From the NCBI RefSeq assembly GCF_004793975.1, contig NZ_SRYB01000005.1, forward strand, positions 1-64,000: a DNA stretch of 64,000 nt, in the 5' to 3' direction. A program made the translations under genes and the position numbers. This document shows positions 15,824-24,935 of the stretch, piece after piece; within the stretch, counting starts at the first letter, position 1; each line of letters starts with the position of its first letter. Source of the DNA: Lepagella muris. Lineage in GTDB: Bacteria; Bacteroidota; Bacteroidia; Bacteroidales; Muribaculaceae. The notes beneath the pieces were generated by a model. That model worked only from the letters and a program-made list of their open reading frames with translations, had not been told where the DNA came from and did not search any database.

Positions 15824-17869
15824 TTACATTTCAAATTCAACACTTATTTTCCATGATCTTCCAGGCATTGGATATCGTGCAACTATCTCATACTGCCTGT
15901 TAAATACATTTAATAAATCTCCCTGGATACGAAATTTATTCTTGTTTTTCAACATGAATGTTCTTGAGACGGAAAATCCAAAATCACAATATCCATCAAT
16001 TTTTGTTTCCGGAATATTAGAATTGGTCGTATATCGTGGGCTGCATCCTGTAAAGTGAATCACTCCATTCACCCATGAATTAAGCCAAGAGAGAGAAGCG
16101 GATCCAGAATTAAGCGGGATATAAGCTACCTGCTTCATCCATTCCGAACTTCCTGGATTTGTTCGCGGTTGTGCACGTTGATAAGAATAACTGCCCGTCA
16201 AAATCAACGATTGCTTGTCAGTAACAACATATTCCGAACTAATCGTAGCATCAAGCCCAAACACACGGACCTTGCCAAGATTTGTCATTCTCCAAACAAA
16301 CATATTATACGGTACGGCCACAATCTTATTCTTAACATGATTGATGTAGCCGTCACACGTCAAGGTGATATTAGATAGGAATGTCGCATTTGATTCAAAT
16401 GTCATCCCGAAATTAAATTGATCTGTAATCTCCGGATCAAGATTTATACTCCCATAATGATCAAAGTATGCCTCATTAAATGTTGGTACTCTGAAAATAT
16501 TCTTATAAGAAGTTCTGATATACCAACCCACATCAGCTATTGGTTTTAGACTTAGCATTACCGATGGCGACAATCTGCGATTATCTTTACCGGCATCTCC
16601 ATCCTTTGCTTTATTGATATACAAAGAATACAGTGCGCGCGCCATTACGGTCAGTCGCCACACTTTATATTTGGCTGCCAACGTCTGGAGTATGGAATTC
16701 CGATAAGGACGAATATCTGTCTTAAGATTGCTTGACAAGTTATTCCATGACCAATCCAGTGAATAATCCATTGAAAAACCGGAGAATGGCGTGAAGAGCA
16801 ACGCTCCGGTAAAATAAGTTTCCCGCTGGATATAATAGTTATCAAGAATGCCACCTGGATATTTGCCATCTATGTCTGTATATCGGGAAGACGACCAATT
16901 GAATTTTGCAGTTGATGCCAATGAAAATTTTGAAGATAACCTTCCCTTATATTGAAACTGTCCGAAAAAATTTCTGTCTCTCAGATGTTCATTACTGCCA
17001 TTCACATAATATATCACCTGACCTGGTAGATCCCTTGAATTGTCATAATAATAGACCTTTCCAACAATTCTTGAAGAATCCCCAAATCTATACATCCCGT
17101 TAAATTCCCCAAGCCATGAATTCATACGTGAGTTTTCACGCTTCTCATGGGTAATCAGATCTCCGTTTGTCAGGATAAATGGATAATCATTCTCAGAATG
17201 GATGTATTCGGCATTTGCAGAATATGAAAATCCCCTATCATTATCATTACCCTTACCCAACCTTATATATGGATTATAATAACCGAATGACCCGATCTTC
17301 ATTTGAGACTTTAAGTGAAAATCGGCATCATCAGTAGAGGTAAACGATGATATATAAAGCGAAGATGCTGAGGCGGCTGCCTTTGCCGGCAAGAAAATAT
17401 CGTCATTATCTCCTGAATACAACGACAACGATCTCACATTATCTATGGAATATCTGGAAAGATCTATCTGCCCACTCTGACAATCACTCAACGAGACCCC
17501 GTCATAGATGACTGCCGTATGCTCTGAACCCAAGCCTCTTACGGAGACGGTTTTCAATCCGCCGGCTCCTCCATAATCACGCAGATTCACTCCAGGGAGT
17601 CTTCGCATGGCTTCTGATATATCGGTGATGCCGGTCTGCCTGATAATTTCTGAATCCAGATTATACTGAGGTGTTGATGAACTGACCCTCTTTTTATTCT
17701 TCAATGATTTGACTTCAATATTCGGTAAATCTGAACTTACTGTATCAACAGACTTTCTGCCATCTGGAATATCAGAAGCAGATACCGATATATATGCATT
17801 CGTCCCGACTGAATGAGCCGGGACGATACTTAGCATGCTGATTAATGATGTCAGTATATGTTTTCTCAT
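15824..17869 (-). CDS. btuB: TonB-dependent outer-membrane receptor, probable cobalamin channel
   Basis: The 681-residue receptor starts at ATG 17869, which places a proper signal peptide (MRKHILTSLISMLSIVPAHS) at the N-terminus; an upstream in-frame codon at 17899 is rejected for that reason. The plug domain is visible around residues 70-190 (ISEAMRRLPGVNLRDYGG, SVRGLGSEHTAVIYDGV) and the rest is a 22-strand-type barrel ending in an aromatic-rich strand (WKISVEFEM). It lacks the N-terminal carboxypeptidase-like extension of SusC proteins and is of BtuB size. It heads a four-gene operon and has a cobalamin-riboswitch-like leader and a strong promoter upstream. Confidence 0.83.
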   Translation of the reverse strand: MRKHILTSLISMLSIVPAHSVGTNAYISVSASDIPDGRKSVDTVSSDLPNIEVKSLKNKKRVSSSTPQYNLDSEIIRQTGITDISEAMRRLPGVNLRDYGGAGGLKTVSVRGLGSEHTAVIYDGVSLSDCQSGQIDLSRYSIDNVRSLSLYSGDNDDIFLPAKAAASASSLYISSFTSTDDADFHLKSQMKIGSFGYYNPYIRLGKGNDNDRGFSYSANAEYIHSENDYPFILTNGDLITHEKRENSRMNSWLGEFNGMYRFGDSSRIVGKVYYYDNSRDLPGQVIYYVNGSNEHLRDRNFFGQFQYKGRLSSKFSLASTAKFNWSSSRYTDIDGKYPGGILDNYYIQRETYFTGALLFTPFSGFSMDYSLDWSWNNLSSNLKTDIRPYRNSILQTLAAKYKVWRLTVMARALYSLYINKAKDGDAGKDNRRLSPSVMLSLKPIADVGWYIRTSYKNIFRVPTFNEAYFDHYGSINLDPEITDQFNFGMTFESNATFLSNITLTCDGYINHVKNKIVAVPYNMFVWRMTNLGKVRVFGLDATISSEYVVTDKQSLILTGSYSYQRAQPRTNPGSSEWMKQVAYIPLNSGSASLSWLNSWVNGVIHFTGCSPRYTTNSNIPETKIDGYCDFGFSVSRTFMLKNKNKFRIQGDLLNVFNRQYEIVARYPMPGRSWKISVEFEM

Positions 17870-17916
17870 CCTCGAAGAAAAACAAATTATTATTAGCAAT
17901 CTTAATGATTGATTTA

Positions 17917-17976
17917 AAAGAGGGTCGGACTATTACCGTAGCGAGACTGTCAGGAAATTTCAACCTGTTCCTCTAT
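17917..17976 (-). promoter_or_regulatory. Compact cobalamin-riboswitch-like element in btuB leader
   Basis: The minus-strand RNA contains, in order, GGAACAGGTTGAAATTTCC, then GACAGTCTCGCTACGGTAA, then AGTCCGACC. These parallel the cobalamin riboswitch core (GGAA..GGTG.AA..CC, ACAGTCCCGC.AC.GT.A, AGTCCGA..CC). AGAGG at the 5' end pairs with CCTCT at the 3' end to close the core. The peripheral stems usual between the second and third blocks are absent, leaving only about 58 nt. It lies between a promoter and the btuB start, about 50 nt ahead of the ATG. The class and function are inferred from motif order. Confidence 0.58.
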
Positions 17977-17986
17977 TTCGGTGTTG

Positions 17987-18017
17987 CAAAGTTATGTATT
18001 TTATTTTATTTAAGCAA
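17987..18017 (-). promoter_or_regulatory. Promoter of the btuB operon
   Basis: Minus strand TTG (18017-18015), 20 bp, TAACTTTG (17994-17987). The expected start near 17980 places the whole riboswitch-like core at the 5' end of the transcript, with a leader of about 110 nt. Confidence 0.7.
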
Positions 18018-18201
18018 AAATACCATGTAAAATGAAAAATCTTTTTTTTGCGTTAATCGCCCTTATTCTACTCTATCAGCAATCATTTAGATGTTTGTTC
18101 CTACATTTATTTTTCTATAGATTTAACAATTTATCTTTTTTGTAATCGTTATTTAGTCATCTCATATCAATGTTTACAACCATATTAAACAATATACTCC
18201 C

Positions 18202-19206
18202 ATGACAGAAAACATCTATTCCCCTCTTGAAGACCGATATGAATCCGGCATGTCATATATGAGATGTGGCGAGAGTGGAATTTTACTACCTCGAGTTTCA
18301 TTAGGATTATGGCACAACTTCGGGGCAGTCGACACTCTATCAAATTGCCGCAAAATACTTCACTATGCTTTTGATCATGGAATAACCTGCTTTGATCTTG
18401 CAAATAATTATGGCCCTCCTTACGGGTCTGCCGAGGAGACATTCGGGCAAATCATGAAGTCGTCATTTCGTCCATATCGCGATGAGATGATAATAACCAC
18501 TAAGGCAGGCTATGATATGTGGAAAGGTCCCTATGGTATCGGTGGATCCAGGAAATATCTAATGGCATCCCTTGATCAAAGCCTTAAAAGAATGAACCTC
18601 GATTATGTTGATATCTTCTATAGTCATCGTTTTGACCCCGACACTCCTGTCAGAGAGACACTCCAGGCTCTTGTAGACATAGTGCGGAGCGGGAAAGCCC
18701 TTTATATAGGTATTTCAAAATGGCCATTTGAGGCGACCCAATATGCATTTACCTATCTTAATAATCATGACGTGCCATGCCTCATATATCAAGGAAGATA
18801 TAATATGATCGACAGAACGGTCGAATCAGCGGGCACACTTACTCAAGCCAAGGAGAACGGAGTGGGATTCACTGCATTCTCTCCTTTGGAACAGGGTATG
18901 CTAACCGACAGATATATTAATGGTATACCTGAAGATTCACGAGCTGCTAAAAATAAATTTCTCAAGCAAGAGAAAATCACTCCAGAATGGATCAATAAAC
19001 TGAATGCATTAAAAATAATAGCTGGGGAACGAGGTCAGACTCTTGCCCAAATGGCATTATCCTGGGTTTTAAAAGATGATCGGGTGACTTCCGTGATTGT
19101 TGGCAGCAGCTCAGTCAATCAACTCGCCGATTCTTTAAAATGCGTCGATAATGTTTCTTTTTCAAATGATGAACTTGAAGAGATCAACAGGATCATTTTT
19201 GGATAA
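18202..19206 (+). CDS. gpr: Aldo/keto reductase, L-glyceraldehyde 3-phosphate reductase type
   Basis: The 334-residue TIM-barrel NADPH oxidoreductase shows the catalytic tetrad context: FDLANNYGPPYGSAEE (Asp and Tyr, around residues 73-88), TTKAGYDMW (Lys region) and FYSHRFDPDTP (His). The CGESGILLPRVSLGLWHNFG start and GGSRKYLMASLDQSL are those of the YghZ/Gpr subfamily, which reduces L-glyceraldehyde 3-phosphate and methylglyoxal-like aldehydes. The gene is single, between the btu promoter region and asnA. ATG 18202 gives the standard N-terminus (some 18 residues before the first strand). Confidence 0.88.
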   Translation: MTENIYSPLEDRYESGMSYMRCGESGILLPRVSLGLWHNFGAVDTLSNCRKILHYAFDHGITCFDLANNYGPPYGSAEETFGQIMKSSFRPYRDEMIITTKAGYDMWKGPYGIGGSRKYLMASLDQSLKRMNLDYVDIFYSHRFDPDTPVRETLQALVDIVRSGKALYIGISKWPFEATQYAFTYLNNHDVPCLIYQGRYNMIDRTVESAGTLTQAKENGVGFTAFSPLEQGMLTDRYINGIPEDSRAAKNKFLKQEKITPEWINKLNALKIIAGERGQTLAQMALSWVLKDDRVTSVIVGSSSVNQLADSLKCVDNVSFSNDELEEINRIIFG

Positions 19207-19324
19207 CAATAGGAAAGCTGTCAAATGATTCTATCAACTGCATGATTTTTAACGGAATCCCTTGAAGACACTTTTCCAATTTCCATTATTATTAAAATTT
19301 AATTGACATTTGTTGTTAATTTTA

Positions 19325-19355
19325 TTGTTTATATAAAAAAATGTCATTAACTTTG
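19325..19355 (+). promoter_or_regulatory. Promoter of asnA
   Basis: TTG at 19325-19327, 20 bp, TAACTTTG at 19348-19355; leader about 45 nt to the ATG at 19408. Confidence 0.7.
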
Positions 19356-19407
19356 CATTATTGATTACTTCAATTCATTTCAATTATTCATATCAATCAT
19401 TAAAAAT

Positions 19408-20442
19408 ATGAGTTTGATTATTCCTCAAAACTATAAACTGAAATTGCTTCCCGAAACTACCGAGATTGCAATAAAGATGATTAAGAAAGATTTCCAAAAG
19501 AAACTTTCTGAAGCTCTTGGACTCAGAAGAGTCACCGCACCACTATTCGTGCTTTCGGGTACCGGATTAAATGATGACCTTAACGGTGTGGAACGTGCTG
19601 TATCTTTCCCGGTAAAGGCACTTAATGAACGCAAAGCAGAAGTTGTGCATTCTCTTGCCAAATGGAAAAGAGCTAAATTAGGCGCATACGATATTGCTCC
19701 GGGATATGGTATTTATACCGATATGAATGCAATTCGTGCGGATGAGGAACTTGATAATCTACATTCTCTTTATGTGGATCAATGGGATTGGGAAAAGACT
19801 ATTCGGGAAGAAGATCGCAATCTTGAATATCTAAAAGATACCGTCAGGAAGATTTACCAGGCTATGAGAGAAACAGAAAAAAAGGTTTTCGAGAGATTTC
19901 CTCATATAACTCCCAGATTGCCTGAACAGATCACATTCATTCATAGTGAAGATCTTCGACAGATGTATCCTGATTTAACTCCAACTCAACGGGAATCTGA
20001 AATTACAAAAAAATATGGTGCCGTTTTTCTTATTGGTATAGGAGCACCGCTCGGTGACGGGAAACCTCATGATGGACGAGCTCCGGATTATGATGATTGG
20101 ATCTCCGACAATGGTGAGGGATACAAAGGACTTAACGGTGACATCCTCGTATGGGATTCTGTCCTCGGACGCTCTTTTGAACTATCTTCAATGGGAATAA
20201 GGGTCAGTCCTGAATCTCTTATGACTCAGTTGCAACTTAGAGGTTGTCCCGAACGATCAGAATTAAACTTCCACAAACGTCTTCTCAACCATCAGCTTCC
20301 ATTTTCCATTGGCGGAGGCATCGGACAGAGCCGGCTCTGTATGTTCCTTTTACAAAAGGCGCATATCGGAGAGGTACAAGCCTCTATTTGGCCGGACGAA
20401 CAGATTGAAACTTGTAAGAAAGCCGGAATTATCCTCATGTAA
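19408..20442 (+). CDS. asnA: Aspartate-ammonia ligase
   Basis: The 344-residue enzyme makes asparagine from aspartate, ammonia and ATP in the cytoplasm; its fold is that of class II aminoacyl-tRNA synthetases. Seen: VTAPLFVLSGTGLNDDLNG near residue 42, EVVHSLAKWKR, the YTDMNAIR motif, DQWDWEK and a C-terminal FSIGGGIGQSRLCMFLL with the motif-3-like Arg. The length matches AsnA (about 330-345). It is monocistronic between its own promoter and a palindromic terminator. Confidence 0.96.
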   Translation: MSLIIPQNYKLKLLPETTEIAIKMIKKDFQKKLSEALGLRRVTAPLFVLSGTGLNDDLNGVERAVSFPVKALNERKAEVVHSLAKWKRAKLGAYDIAPGYGIYTDMNAIRADEELDNLHSLYVDQWDWEKTIREEDRNLEYLKDTVRKIYQAMRETEKKVFERFPHITPRLPEQITFIHSEDLRQMYPDLTPTQRESEITKKYGAVFLIGIGAPLGDGKPHDGRAPDYDDWISDNGEGYKGLNGDILVWDSVLGRSFELSSMGIRVSPESLMTQLQLRGCPERSELNFHKRLLNHQLPFSIGGGIGQSRLCMFLLQKAHIGEVQASIWPDEQIETCKKAGIILM

Positions 20443-20760
20443 ATGTGAGTATATTTTGGTAAATAATTGATTTTTGACTTTCCATTTACAACACCCAATC
20501 AATATTTTTAGAATATTTAATAATTATTCATTTGCAGTCAGACTGACATGATATCATGTCAGTCTGACATTAATTTTAAACACACATTCCACTAAATAAT
20601 CAAATTTTCGCTTCATTTGTATATTTTGTAGAAATAATAGGCGAACTATTTGCAATTTTCAAAAAACTTGCATAAATTTGCCAAAATTTTCCATTATAAC
20701 ACAGATTGGCACGATTCTTATCATACATTTCTCGTGCCTAATTCTACAGGTATATTAATT
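20443..20760. other. asnA-ilvD intergenic region with terminator and leader hairpin
   Basis: The first part carries the asnA terminator (20537-20568). Closer to ilvD, GGCACGA (20708-20714) pairs with TCGTGCC (20732-20738) around a 17-nt loop, ending about 22 bases before the ilvD ATG. No exact TAnnTTTG box was found, and there is no leader peptide rich in Ile/Leu/Val and no T-box sequence, so the control of the ilv operon is not apparent. Confidence 0.5.
20537..20568. terminator. Perfect 32-bp palindrome, probable asnA terminator
   Basis: GTCAGACTGACATGAT (20537-20552) is followed directly by its exact reverse complement (20553-20568), then ATTAATTTT. A hairpin with almost no loop base-pairs fully; the T-tract is weak. 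Confidence 0.6.
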
Positions 20761-22596
20761 ATGGTAAATCAGCTAAGAAGTTATGCCAGCACTTTTGGAA
20801 GAAGAATGGCAGGGGCAAGAGCCTTATGGAGAGCAAATGGAATGAAAGAGGAGCAAATGGGAAAACCGATAATTGCGGTTGTAAATTCATTTACCCAATT
20901 TGTCCCGGGACACACACATCTGCATGAAATCGGTCAGATTGTAAAACACGAAATCGAGAAACTTGGTTGTTTCGCTGCTGAATTTAATACAATCGCAATC
21001 GATGATGGTATTGCTATGGGGCACGACGGTATGCTTTATTCCCTTCCTTCTCGCGATCTGATCGCTGACTCTGTGGAATATATGGTCAATGCTCACAAGG
21101 CGGATGCCATGGTATGTATCAGCAATTGTGACAAGGTTACTCCCGGAATGCTCATGGCGGCTATGAGACTGAATATCCCCACGATATTCGTATCTGGCGG
21201 TCCTATGGAAGCGGGGGACTTAAATGGAAGGAAACTTGACCTAATTGATATTATGATTGATTCTGCAGACTCTTCTATTTCCGACAAAGAGGTGGAATAT
21301 CTTGAAAAAGAGGGATGTCCTACTTGTGGATCATGTTCCGGCATGTTCACTGCCAATTCAATGAATTCGCTTAATGAAGCAATTGGATTAGCTCTGCCTG
21401 GGAACGGTACTATTCTTGCGACACACAAAAATAGAATCAATCTTTTCAAAAAAGCTGCAAAGCAGATTGTAGAAAATACCTATGCATATTATAGGGACGG
21501 TGACAACAGCGTACTTCCTCGCTCCATCGCTACTCGAAATGCTATGCTCAATGCAATGACGCTTGATATTGCTATGGGAGGTAGCACTAATACCGTCCTG
21601 CACCTTCTTGCGGTAGCAAACGAGGCGGGGGCTGATTTCAAAATGGAGGATATTGACATGCTGTCTCGTAAGTCTCCGGTATTATGTAAAGTCGCACCAA
21701 ATACCAACAAATATCATATAGAAGACGTAAACCGTGCAGGTGGAATACTTTCTATCATGAAACAATTGGCTGATAAAGATCTTATCGACACTTCGGTCAA
21801 ACGTGTTGATGGACTTACTCTTGGCGAGGCAATTGAAAAGTATGCAATTGAAGGTAAAGACTATTCTGAGGAAGCTGATTTATTATGGCATTCCGCTCCG
21901 GGACATATTCATACAACCGTAATGGGAAGCCAAGACTCCCAATTTAAACAACTTGACAGCGACAGAACCAACGGATGTATTCGCGACTTTGATCATGCCT
22001 ACGTAAAAGATGGCGGACTCGCTGTCTTAAAAGGCAATATTGCAAAAGATGGTTGTGTGGTAAAGACAGCCGGTGTCGATGAAAGCATTTTCAAATTTTC
22101 TGGTCCTGCCAAAGTTTTCCATAGCCAGGAAGAAGCCGTGGAAGGAATCCTCAATGACAAAGTCAAGAGCGGTGACGTCGTGGTGATTACGTTCGAGGGA
22201 CCTAAAGGGGGTCCGGGAATGCAGGAAATGCTATATCCCACAAGCTATATAAAAAGCAAGCATCTCGGAAAAGAATGTGCATTAATTACCGACGGTCGTT
22301 TCTCTGGAGGCACATCCGGTCTTTCAATAGGGCATATATCTCCGGAGGCTGCTGCCGGTGGAGATATTGCCCTTGTAAGAGATGGCGACATAATTGAAAT
22401 TGATATCCCAAACCGGACAATAAATGTAAGGCTATCCGATGAAGAGCTTAACATCAGGCGTAAGGAAGAGGAAGCTCATGGAAAGGATGCTTTCTGTCCG
22501 AGAGGACGCGACCGATATATAAGTCGCGCATTAAAAGCCTACGCATCAGCTGTGACTTCCGCTGACAAAGGTGGGGTTCGTTCCAATATTGAATAA
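20761..22596 (+). CDS. ilvD: Dihydroxy-acid dehydratase
   Basis: The 611-residue enzyme dehydrates dihydroxy-isovalerate and -methylvalerate in valine/isoleucine synthesis and carries an Fe-S cluster. The cluster ligand regions are readable: NCDKVTPGM and CPTCGSCSGMFTANSMN, followed by LALPGNGT; the C-terminal domain has TDGRFSGGTSGLSIGHISPEA. The start is placed at ATG 20761 (MVNQLRSYAS), which matches the family N-terminus; an in-frame extension upstream has no similarity. It is the first gene of ilvD-ilvB-ilvN-ilvC, 16 bp before ilvB. Confidence 0.96.
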   Translation: MVNQLRSYASTFGRRMAGARALWRANGMKEEQMGKPIIAVVNSFTQFVPGHTHLHEIGQIVKHEIEKLGCFAAEFNTIAIDDGIAMGHDGMLYSLPSRDLIADSVEYMVNAHKADAMVCISNCDKVTPGMLMAAMRLNIPTIFVSGGPMEAGDLNGRKLDLIDIMIDSADSSISDKEVEYLEKEGCPTCGSCSGMFTANSMNSLNEAIGLALPGNGTILATHKNRINLFKKAAKQIVENTYAYYRDGDNSVLPRSIATRNAMLNAMTLDIAMGGSTNTVLHLLAVANEAGADFKMEDIDMLSRKSPVLCKVAPNTNKYHIEDVNRAGGILSIMKQLADKDLIDTSVKRVDGLTLGEAIEKYAIEGKDYSEEADLLWHSAPGHIHTTVMGSQDSQFKQLDSDRTNGCIRDFDHAYVKDGGLAVLKGNIAKDGCVVKTAGVDESIFKFSGPAKVFHSQEEAVEGILNDKVKSGDVVVITFEGPKGGPGMQEMLYPTSYIKSKHLGKECALITDGRFSGGTSGLSIGHISPEAAAGGDIALVRDGDIIEIDIPNRTINVRLSDEELNIRRKEEEAHGKDAFCPRGRDRYISRALKAYASAVTSADKGGVRSNIE

Positions 22597-22612
22597 AATA
22601 ATCCACACGTTT

Positions 22613-24337
22613 ATGAGTGAAAAATTTACAGGTGCCGAGATTCTGATAAAAGCCTTGATCGACCAAGGTGTTGATCAGGTATTCGGTTATCCGGGAGGGC
22701 AAATAATGCCGGTATACGACCGTCTATATGACTATAGCGACAAAGTACGCCATTATCTCGCGCGCCATGAGCAAGGTGCCATACATGCTGCCGAAGGGTT
22801 TGCTCGGGCTACCGGTAAAACCGGAGTCGTATTTGCAACGTCTGGTCCCGGAGCGATGAATCTGATTACAGGACTTAACGATGCACTGATGGATAGTACG
22901 CCAATTGTTGCTATTACAGGACAGGTGCCCTCATCTTTACTTGGTAGAGATGCTTTTCAGGAAAGCGATGTAGTCAGCGTGACTCTTCCGGTTACAAAAT
23001 GGGCTATATTAGTCAGGCGCCCGGAGGATATTGCGCCTGCCATAGCTCGTGCATTCTATATCGCTAATTCCGGACGTCCGGGACCTGTCGTCATTGATAT
23101 TGCAAAAGATGCCCAGACAAATAAAGCTGAGTATCATTTAGACACGTGTAATTTCATTAGAAGTTATAATCCAGATCCGGAGCCGACAGACGACTTATTG
23201 AAAAAAGCCGCCGAAATAATAAATTCGGCTGAAAAACCTTTGATTATCTCCGGACATGGAGTGACTATAGCTAAAGCTGAAGCCGAATTAGTTAAATTCG
23301 CAGAAAAAGCAGGGATTCCTGTGGGATGCACAATGCTCGGTCTTTCTACCATCCCTACCGATCATCCTCTTAATATGGGAATGCTCGGCATGCACGGAAA
23401 TCTTGCGCCAAACATAAATACCAATAAAGCCGATGTAATCATTGCAATAGGCATGCGTTTTGATGATCGTGTCACCGGTGATACTGCAAAATATGCACCT
23501 GATGCAAAAATAATACATATTGATATTGATGCCAGTGAGTTTGACAAAACAGTCAAAAGCTATTTACATCTCCATGGAGATGCCCGCTCTGTGATGCAAA
23601 GGCTTCTCCCGTTGATTAATACCTCTACTCCAAATAAATATTGGATCGAATCTTTCAGCCGCCATAAAAAAGTGGAGGAAGAGCGTGTCATCGATAGAGA
23701 AATAAATGCATCTACTCCTGATGGGAAAATGCTAATGGGAGAAGTGGTATCCATTGTCAGTAAGATTTTTGACGACAATGCAATACTTGTGACTGATGTC
23801 GGACAGAACCAGATGTTCGGTGTCCGCTATTTCGGATTCAAATCTCCGAGAAGCGTCATATCTTCCGGTGGGCTTGGCACTATGGGATTCGGTCTTCCGG
23901 CGGCTATAGGAGCTAAGATTGGAAAACCTGACCGTGACGTCGTACTGTTTGTCGGAGATGGAGGACTACAGATGACCATCCAGGAACTTGGCATGATCAT
24001 GGAATATAACGTCGGAGTGAAGATTGTGTTGCTCAATAACAACTTCCTTGGCAATGTGCGCCAATGGCAGCATCTTTTCTTCAACAGTAGATACAGTGCC
24101 ACCCCTATGGTCAACCCTGATTTTAAGACCATAGCAGAAGCATACGGTATAAAAGCAGAAGATGTGGCTCATAGAGACAACCTTGCAGATGCAGTATGCC
24201 GGATGAGAGAACATAATGGCGCATATCTGCTCAATGTCAATATTGACGAGACTGATATGGTCTTTCCTATGACTCCCGGCGGACATGGTGTCGATGAGAT
24301 ACTCCTTAATCCGACAGAATATTACAAACCCGTATAA
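22613..24337 (+). CDS. ilvB: Acetolactate synthase, large catalytic subunit
   Basis: The 574-residue thiamine-diphosphate enzyme condenses pyruvate with pyruvate or 2-oxobutyrate. Seen: FGYPGGQIMPVYDRL at the N-terminus, the catalytic Glu in RHEQGAIHAAEGFAR, the FAD/central domain, and the TPP-binding GDGGLQMTIQELG with NNNFLGNVRQWQ. The start is ATG 22613 (MSEKFTGAEI), as in the family; the frame is open earlier without similarity. It overlaps nothing and is 13 bp ahead of the ilvN start. The small subunit encoded next gives valine feedback control. Confidence 0.96.
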   Translation: MSEKFTGAEILIKALIDQGVDQVFGYPGGQIMPVYDRLYDYSDKVRHYLARHEQGAIHAAEGFARATGKTGVVFATSGPGAMNLITGLNDALMDSTPIVAITGQVPSSLLGRDAFQESDVVSVTLPVTKWAILVRRPEDIAPAIARAFYIANSGRPGPVVIDIAKDAQTNKAEYHLDTCNFIRSYNPDPEPTDDLLKKAAEIINSAEKPLIISGHGVTIAKAEAELVKFAEKAGIPVGCTMLGLSTIPTDHPLNMGMLGMHGNLAPNINTNKADVIIAIGMRFDDRVTGDTAKYAPDAKIIHIDIDASEFDKTVKSYLHLHGDARSVMQRLLPLINTSTPNKYWIESFSRHKKVEEERVIDREINASTPDGKMLMGEVVSIVSKIFDDNAILVTDVGQNQMFGVRYFGFKSPRSVISSGGLGTMGFGLPAAIGAKIGKPDRDVVLFVGDGGLQMTIQELGMIMEYNVGVKIVLLNNNFLGNVRQWQHLFFNSRYSATPMVNPDFKTIAEAYGIKAEDVAHRDNLADAVCRMREHNGAYLLNVNIDETDMVFPMTPGGHGVDEILLNPTEYYKPV

Positions 24338-24350
24338 GCTCACGACAGAT

Positions 24351-24902
24351 ATGGAAAAACAACTTTTCACAATAACAGTCTTTACAGAAAACCAAGTCAG
24401 CCTGCTTCATCAGATCTCTATGGTTTTCAGCAGAAGATGTCTCAATATAGAGAGTCTGACAGTGAGTGCTTGTTCAATTCCAGGTGTTCATAAGTTTACA
24501 ATCACTTGCAAGAGCGAACGTGAGATGATGGAACATGTGGTGAAACAGATTGAAAAAAGAATTGACGTATTACGAGCTTTCCTACATACTGACGACGAAA
24601 TCGTTTTCCAAGAAGTCGCCTTGTATAAAGTCCCGACAGCTTCAGTTCTCGCAACGGATGAGATCGAGCATATCATACGCACCCATGGTGCCCGGGTATT
24701 GGAGATTCAACCGGAATACACTATTTTTGAGAAGACCGGACATACGGATGAAGTAAAAGCTTTATTCGACAAACTAAAACATCTCGGTCTGCGTCAGTTT
24801 GTTCGTTCCGGAAGAGTGGCAGTCACCAAAGCTCCTATGGAATATGTCGATGAATTCCTGCAGAATCAGGAAAACCGTAGACAGCAACTTGAAAATAAAT
24901 AA
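24351..24902 (+). CDS. ilvN: Acetolactate synthase, small regulatory subunit
   Basis: The 183-residue protein has an N-terminal ACT domain (LFTITVFTENQVSLLHQISMVF, residues about 4-25 with the ligand-binding loop) followed by the conserved NIESLTVS and a C-terminal regulatory region (ARVLEIQPEYTIFEKTG). It binds IlvB and confers valine sensitivity. The start is set at ATG 24351, 13 bases after the ilvB stop; the open frame reaches into ilvB but the ACT domain begins here. In Bacteroides an acyl-ACP thioesterase gene commonly follows; here ilvC follows directly after 33 bp. Confidence 0.94.
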   Translation: MEKQLFTITVFTENQVSLLHQISMVFSRRCLNIESLTVSACSIPGVHKFTITCKSEREMMEHVVKQIEKRIDVLRAFLHTDDEIVFQEVALYKVPTASVLATDEIEHIIRTHGARVLEIQPEYTIFEKTGHTDEVKALFDKLKHLGLRQFVRSGRVAVTKAPMEYVDEFLQNQENRRQQLENK

Positions 24903-24935
24903 ATTTCATTCAAATCTAAATAATCAACAAAGTTT

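Noticed and set aside
20650..20760. Attenuator leader peptide or T-box before ilvD
   Set aside because: The in-frame extension upstream of ilvD has no run of Ile, Leu or Val codons, and no T-box sequence or terminator/antiterminator pair was found; only a small hairpin is present.
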